64,000 bases of DNA from Tupaia tana (taxonomy: Eukaryota > Chordata > Mammalia > Scandentia > Tupaiidae): positions 7,811,006-7,875,005 of the forward strand of contig JAKSZU010000029.1 in the NCBI GenBank assembly GCA_026018925.1, in the 5' to 3' direction. The stretch's first letter is position 1, and every line of letters starts with the position of its first letter. The notes beneath the pieces were generated by a model. The model was given only the letters and a program-made list of their open reading frames with translations. It did not search any database and was not told the DNA's origin. The translations under genes were made by a program, and so were the position numbers. Below, piece by piece: positions 58,111 to 64,000 of the stretch.

Positions 58111-59823
58111 TTGAAAACTTATACAGGAGAGAAGCTCTATAAGTGTAAACAATGCATGAAAACGATTTCCCAGAATTCAGACCTCACTGTACATCAGAGG
58201 AGCCACATAGGAGAAAAATTCTATGAAAATAAAATATGTGGAAAAATGTTTTATAAGAAGACATACTTCACTGTGCATCAGACAACTCATACTGAAGAGA
58301 AATCCTATGAATGTGGGGAGTGTGGAAAATCTTTCAGTCCGAAGTCAGTCTTGAGTAGACATTGGAAAATTCATACAGGAAAGAAACCCTATGTATGTGA
58401 ACAGTGTCGGAAAATGTGCTCCCAGAAGGCTCATCTCACTGAGAATCAGAGAACTCACACAGGAGAAAAGCCCTTTGAATGTGAACAGTGTGGGAAAACA
58501 TTCTCCAGGAGGGATTACCTCACTGTACATAAGAGAATTCATACAGGAGAAAAGCCATATGAATGTGAACAATGTAGGAAAATGTTCTCCTGCAAGTCAT
58601 ATCTCAATAAGCATTGGAGAACGCACACAGGAGAGAAGCCCTATGAATGTGAACAATGTAGGAAAATGTTCTCCTTCAAGTCAGATCTCACTAAGCATTG
58701 GAGAATGCACACAGGAGAAAAACCCTATGAATGTGAACAGTGTAGGAAAATGTTCTGCTACAAGTCAGATCTCACTAAGCATTGGAGAACTCACACAGGA
58801 GAGAAGCCTTATGAATGTGAACAATGTAGGAAAATGTTCTGCTGGAAGTCACAGCTCACTGTGCATAGTAGAACTCATACAGGAGTGAAGCCCTATGAAT
58901 GTAAACAATGTAATAAAATGTTCTCCTGTAAGTCAGAGCTTACTGTGCATAGTAGAATTCATACAGGAGAGAAGCTCTATGAATGTAAACAATGTAGGAA
59001 AATGTTCTCCTGCAAGTCAGAGCTCACTAAGCATTGGAGAATACACACAGGAGAGAAGCCCTATGAATGTAAACAGTGTAGGAAAATGTTCTGCTACAAG
59101 TCAGATCTCACTAAGCATTGGAGAACGCACACAGGAGAAAAACCCTATGAATGTGAACAATGTAATAAAATGTTCTCCTACAAATCAAATCTCACTAAGC
59201 ATCAGAGAACGCATACAGGAGAAAAAACCTTTGAATGCAAACGATGTGGGAAAACATTCTCCAGCAAGGAGTACCTCACTGTACATAAGAGAATTCACAC
59301 AGGAGAGAAGCCCTATGGATGTGAACAATGTAATAAAATGTTCTCCTGCAAGTCACAGCTTACTGTGCATAGTAGAATTCATACAGGAGAGAAGCCCTAT
59401 GAATGTGAACAATGTAATAAAATGTTCTCCTGCAAGTCACAGCTTACTGTGCATAGTAGAATTCATACAGGAGAGAAGCCCTATGAATGTGAACAATGTA
59501 GAAAATTGTTCTCCTGCAAGTCAGACCTCACTAAGCATTGGAGAATACACACAGGAGAGAAGCCCTATGAATGTAAACAGTGTAGGAAAATGTTCTGCTG
59601 CAAGTCAGATCTCACTAAGCATTGGAGAATGCACACAGGAGAAAAACCCTATGAATGTGAACAATGTAATAAAATGTTCTCCCGGAAGTTATATCTCACT
59701 GAGCATCAGAGAACTCACACAGGAGAGAAGCCCTATGAATGTGAACATTGTAGGAAATTATTCTCCTGGAAGTCTTCACTCACTGTACATCAGAGAACTC
59801 AACACAGGAGAGAAACCCTATGA
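58111..59823 (+). CDS. C2H2 zinc-finger array exon, 20 fingers (possibly pseudogenic)
   Basis: The frame is open from 58090 and ends at TGA 59821-59823. The first in-frame ATG is at 58156. It encodes 20 Kruppel-type fingers (C-x2-C-x12-H-x3-H) joined by TGEKPY-type linkers, normally DNA-binding. Finger 2 lacks its first Cys (Asn instead) and finger 4 lacks its first His (Asn instead). Finger 20 ends H-x4-H because of a 1-bp insertion at about 59,801, which converts the next linker to out-of-frame sequence and a stop. Most fingers read YECEQCRKMF then SCKSDLTKHWR or a close variant. The -1 helix residue is the main variable (C, F, Y, W, R, S). Three stops upstream separate it from any earlier acceptor, but an ACAG at 58123-58126 would splice in frame from the KRAB-B exon. 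Confidence 0.85.
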   Translation: MKTYTGEKLYKCKQCMKTISQNSDLTVHQRSHIGEKFYENKICGKMFYKKTYFTVHQTTHTEEKSYECGECGKSFSPKSVLSRHWKIHTGKKPYVCEQCRKMCSQKAHLTENQRTHTGEKPFECEQCGKTFSRRDYLTVHKRIHTGEKPYECEQCRKMFSCKSYLNKHWRTHTGEKPYECEQCRKMFSFKSDLTKHWRMHTGEKPYECEQCRKMFCYKSDLTKHWRTHTGEKPYECEQCRKMFCWKSQLTVHSRTHTGVKPYECKQCNKMFSCKSELTVHSRIHTGEKLYECKQCRKMFSCKSELTKHWRIHTGEKPYECKQCRKMFCYKSDLTKHWRTHTGEKPYECEQCNKMFSYKSNLTKHQRTHTGEKTFECKRCGKTFSSKEYLTVHKRIHTGEKPYGCEQCNKMFSCKSQLTVHSRIHTGEKPYECEQCNKMFSCKSQLTVHSRIHTGEKPYECEQCRKLFSCKSDLTKHWRIHTGEKPYECKQCRKMFCCKSDLTKHWRMHTGEKPYECEQCNKMFSRKLYLTEHQRTHTGEKPYECEHCRKLFSWKSSLTVHQRTQHRRETL

Positions 59824-60385
59824 TTATGAACAATGTAATACAACTTTCTCCCAAAAGTCACATCTTACTGTACATCTGAGTACTCACACTGAAAAGAAAC
59901 AATATCGGCAACATATTACTACTGGAAGACAGGATCATTGTACATCAGAGGACTCCCATAGAAGTAAAATCTTCTGAATGTGAAGAATATAGGATTTTTT
60001 CTCTTAACTATATTTAGTAAGCATCTGAAAAGTCACACTGGAGAGAAACTTTATGAATGTAGGGCGTATAGAAAGTCTTTCATTTAAAAGTCAGCCCTCA
60101 ATGTACATCAGAGAATTCACAAAAGAAAAAGCCTGTGAATGTCAATATACCAATAGAAAGTTTTCGATGTAATATAAGTCAGTCCTTACTGTATATCAGA
60201 GATCACAGGAGTAAGTTCTATAAATGGGAATGGAGTAGAAAAATGTGTTCAGAGTAATCCTTTCACGTTTTACATCAGAACACTCAAAAGGAAGAGAAAC
60301 CCTGTATGTGTGGGAACTGTAATAAAACCTTCTTGCAGAAGCTCCAGCTTATTGTGGATCAGAGAACTCTCAGATAAGAAATCAA
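59824..60385 (+). pseudogene. Decayed zinc-finger relics after the frameshift
   Basis: In the +1 frame a finger continues directly (YDYEQCNTTF, with Tyr for the first Cys, then QKSHLTVHLSTHT). Further units follow in mixed frames with stops: ACTGGAGAGAAACTTTATGA, CAGCCCTCAATGTACATCAG, GTGGGAACTGTAATAAAACC and GCTCCAGCTTATTGTGGATC. At least five more units were once present. Confidence 0.75.
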
Positions 60386-60699
60386 GTGAATGTGAAAAAT
60401 GAAGAAATCTTATTATTAGAATTAAAAGGTTACCATACATCAGTAAACTCAAATCCTCAGTAATGTAGCTGTGCTATAAATGCTTGAAATATTCAGAAAT
60501 ATGAATTGATCTCTGAAGGTAACAACATTGAACTTTTTTTTCAAAGTCAGTTTTGATTCAGCAAGTCACAGTAGTTAAAATTAATGATATCAGGACATTT
60601 GGGGATGATATCCGTCTACAAAAAGAGAACGTTTCAGAAGGCTAATGTAGAAGATCTAAGAGTTTCTCAACTACAGAAGTAACATGCATATTTTGGCAA
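60386..60699. other. Likely 3'UTR or flank of the finger exon
   Basis: AT-rich, no finger relics and no clear poly(A) site. Confidence 0.4.
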
Positions 60700-60964
60700 G
60701 TATTTTTTTTTAAGAGTCATTTTTGCTATAGAGAATATGTACTCTATGAAAATAGAGGGAGAGAGAAAGAGAGATAAAAAGCACGAAACCACCCCTTGGG
60801 GGTATGGCCACACCACAATCCCTTCTTTTCCATTGTCCTCTTTTAATCTTGGGCACACATTTACACACACTGGCTTGAGTTTTAAGTCTGTGACTCTGGG
60901 ACTTGGACTGCATTCAAATATATGGGAGGCCAGTGGCATAACTATTACAGCATCTGCTGGCCCT
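60700..60964 (-). repeat. tRNA-derived SINE, long form
   Basis: T-run, GTCATTTTTGCTATAGAGAA, CACACCACAATCCCTTCTTT and head CATCTGCTGGCCCT. Confidence 0.85.
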
Positions 60965-63900
60965 AGCAAAAGTTTATTTCTGTGTTCCATGTTTGATGTT
61001 TAAAGATGCAACAGAATATAACCACTGATTTTGGCAAAAATAAATATAGAAATTTTTCTAGCTTCCACTTTCATGGCAGTCAAGACAACAGAAAACGTGT
61101 TTTAAAGCATAGTGGAAACTGAAAGATTATAGGCCATATGAACACTGAAAATGGTTATAGGTACTAGAGACTGTGGGAAGAGGACGAGAGAAAGGGGACA
61201 GTGTAAGGAAAGAAGTTATGGAGGAAAATAGGCAGGCATTTTGGGGATATAGAAATGGATTATAATATGTTTATGATAATGTGTTTTGTATCCTCAACTG
61301 CTCTGGTGGGAAGTTTATTCATTTTGGATAAATTCAACTTACAAGCTAAAAAATGTTAAAGTGTATAAAATAAAATTTAAAATAAATAAAATGTTCCATA
61401 AATGCCTAACAAAATAAAACAAAACAAAAAATTCTATGGCATTTCAGAGCCTGGGAACTACTCATAAGTACTGAGAGGGCTCTGCAAGTGTACCTGTGGT
61501 GAAATGTCCAAGTTTACTTTGAGAATGGAACTGATCTGGGTTGGACAGGAGGCATGTGAAAGTTCTGGGTGTGTTGAGGCACAGCGTAGTCCTGGGTGGT
61601 TATAAAATTTCCAAGATCCTCTTTGGATGTTGATCACAGCTTTTGTGGCCAGCGTTAGCCAAGAGGTTCTGAGGCAGAACACCCACTGCTCCAGAAATGC
61701 AACCCAAGGTGAATTGGCATTGGGCTGGTTTTGGTTTTGGTTTACCCAACATCATGACCAAGGTAGAACAGACCAAACTATGGTGGGTGGGATGTAAGGT
61801 AGCTGCTCGGTGATGACAGGAACAGGCTGGTGGAAGTCACTATGAGCTACAATGTGAAAAGTGAGATGACCAGACTTACTGTGTGCACTCACATTGTCTA
61901 GCAAACATTACTGCTCTCTGTATGACTCTTACCATCTTGTAAAACTGACTGGAGTGGTTGTACAGTAATATGAACATATTGAACAGTACTAAATTGCTTA
62001 TACTTGGACATCCTTAAAATGTGTCAGAGTTTTGCCTTGATCAGACTTTAATGAGGCCTCTCAATCTTTTAGTTTCCTTTGCATACTTCCTTGTCAAATT
62101 CTGTTTGAGCAAATAACCCTGCTAAAGTAGTTTATCAAGAAGCCCCACACTAAATACCAGATTCTCTTAAATAAGCGATTAGGTGTGATGTCTGATCGCC
62201 CTGTGTCCTCAGCAAGAATCCTATTATTTTGGTTTATCCAGAATCTCTCATATTCCTAATATTTCTTTAGTCATTTTCCATCTGATAAACACCACACGGC
62301 TCCTCAGCTGTTAATTTCCACTGCCCATGCTGTATTTGAAGTTGAGCCTGATTTCTCTTCCCCAGTGAAACTCTCATTTCTGTGGACCATAAGGTTTTGA
62401 TGATGGTCCAAAATAAAGCTTTTTCACTCCACTTTAACCAATGTCTTTGAATCAATTTCTTGAAATAGATTTCAAACTTTTTGGACTGTTTTCCACACTA
62501 AAAAACAGTCTTGAGATGTTCAGAGTAGTAATAATAAGTACAGAAAGAATGATGGTTTGCCAGAGGAAGGATCAGATGGGAGGAATGGAAAGATTTGACA
62601 TTATTGTATAATAGTAGTTGTTAATTGTTTAGTCTTACAAGATGAAAGGAATCATGAAGATGGCATGGTGGTGATGGTCCTAGAACACTGAGAGAAAAGA
62701 TGATAAATTTTATGTAGATATATTTTATCAAAATAAATGAAAAAATACTAAAAACACCAGTATATAAAATATATATAATCCATAGTGCTTGTTGAAGTGA
62801 TACATATAGTGACAAAATAATGATCAATGTTATTCCAGTAACAGGTTAAGTCCTCAATCAATTATGGCCCATCTGTGCTAAGGAAGAAAGAAAAATACTG
62901 ATGTCCTAGTATTAGCAGAATGTTCCCAGAATAAATTGAGTGTTGCTAGAAAGAGAGCATGTGCCTCAGACAATGACTATTGTTGTGCCATTTCCTCATC
63001 TTCACCCCCACCATCTTCTCAGGGTACGCATTGACCTGATAGACTTCCCATCTTATAAATTTGTTCACTTTTGAAAAGGTATCTAAAGCTTCTATGAAAG
63101 GCCTGTAACATGAATGATATGGCAAGTTGTTGCCAGAATAAATTTTATCCCAACATATTTTGTGATCTTGTCCACCTTTCCCAAGATACCAAATCATGCT
63201 TCACAGGTGCATCATTTTCACTGGACTAGAGGCCTTGCATGTGCCTTGAAAAAAATTCAGCATATTTTAATTATAATCAAAATTCTTAGTTTTGAAATTT
63301 TAATGATCCATAATGTGGTATCTCCACCTAAAAGTTAAGTGAGTTGCTCTCCCTGTCCTCAAAAGTGTCCCTAGGAAACTAAAAACCATTTAAGATTGAG
63401 AGGTTTCTCTCATGATATGAAGCAGTCTTTAAGTTGTGAGAAGTCATTCATGATAAGCAGTTTCCTGTAAGGGACAACCCTCTTGGAAAGATCACCTGGT
63501 TTTGTGTATGAGGGCTTTGTTGCCCCACCTTGCAAATACTTAGAAAAATGGGCCCACAAAAGTGGCAGTGATCCCAATCTTCATTGGCAAAAATGGGAGT
63601 CCTTTGAAATTTCTAAATGGCATGTTCATATGCATAATTTGGAAAAGCTGGTTATAGAATCAGGCAAAATGAATGGGAAAGTTACTTTCAATGATATGTA
63701 GAAGCTACCTCAGATACAGTAGAACCACCTTTTTTCAGGAGGTAAATAAAAAGTTTCCAGAATCTATTTTGGAATTGAAATTTCAGAGAGCTGTTCTACT
63801 CCAACCACTCTTCCACTACCTCACTCGCACCTCTTCATGCTCTTCTGCATAATCTTCCACATCCTTAACTCTGCTCTTTAACCTCCATCTCCACCCCACA

Positions 63901-64000
63901 GGAGATAATACAACAGAATCCAGCTGTAACCAGTTGTAACTCTAGTTACAAAAACCACCCTAGTTTGGCTACCCTCTCATGTAAAGCCTGTAACAAAGCA
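60965..64000. other. Terminal 3 kb without recognised genes or young repeats
   Basis: Open frames are all 83 codons or shorter and without motifs. An A-rich run with several AATAAA copies lies at 61,365-61,430 and could serve as a poly(A) region for the zinc-finger gene. Patches at 61,440-61,860, 62,200-62,470 and 63,000-63,720 are less AT-rich and may be old retrocopies or retroviral remnants. I cannot name them. Confidence 0.4.

Noticed and set aside
58895-59977. A 360-codon open frame in the +1 frame over the zinc-finger array
   Set aside because: It is a by-product of the 84-bp repeat: stop-free in one finger means stop-free in all. Its repeated NVNNVGKCSP-like text has no Cys/His finger pattern. 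Only its last part (after the frameshift at about 59,801) is real finger sequence.

Overview
The window is nuclear DNA from a placental mammal. It carries a KRAB-C2H2 zinc-finger gene with conventional exon structure, several LINE-1 elements, ancient L2-like LINE sequence, endogenous retroviral LTRs, processed pseudogenes of ubiquitous mammalian genes (RPL21, TAB2 and a scrap of COX7C), and more than 40 copies of one tRNA-derived SINE family. The SINE does not match primate Alu, rodent B1/B2/ID, carnivore, rabbit, horse, hedgehog or armadillo SINEs as I remember them. A dermopteran (colugo) CYN-type SINE is a guess only.

Layout. Positions 1-10.9 kb are non-genic with SINEs, an L2-like stretch (6.5-7.4 kb) and an old LTR-like tail (3.7-4.1 kb). 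A GC-rich promoter with a perfect CRE and a ZNF143/STAF-like element lies at 10.93-11.2 kb. It ends in a short first exon whose only codons are ATG-ACG, followed by a consensus splice donor. Intron 1 would span about 45 kb (11,218-56,462) and is packed with repeats. These are a 530-bp LTR at 11.5 kb; an L1 (19.4-31.0 kb) that hosts an RPL21 pseudogene, a 1.6-kb LTR and SINEs and ends in about 23 tandem promoter-like monomers; an L1 at 32.9-35.0 kb containing a COX7C 5' fragment; L1 pieces at 38.9-42.5 kb; a TAB2 pseudogene split by a SINE at 43-44 kb; a further L1 at 44.2-48.0 kb; and a near-complete L1 (49,668-55,896) with target-site duplications and its own 5'UTR monomers. All large L1s lie on the minus strand, antisense to the gene.

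The gene resumes with a 127-bp KRAB-A exon (56,463-56,589), a 93-bp KRAB-B exon (56,840-56,932) and a 20-finger exon (58,111-59,823). Reading phases of the exons match. The finger exon is flanked on both sides by decayed finger relics. Three in-frame stops lie just upstream of the open array and a 1-bp insertion truncates its end, so the locus is either a dying KRAB-zinc-finger gene or one using a shifted splice acceptor. From 60.4 to 64 kb I recognise only one SINE.

Most notable items: the 23-unit monomer array on the first L1, the different monomer type on the second L1, the zinc-finger array whose -1 DNA-contact position varies (Cys/Tyr/Trp/Phe/Arg) while the rest is nearly constant, and the COX7C 5' scrap spliced into an L1. 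I found no credible previously unknown multi-gene system here.
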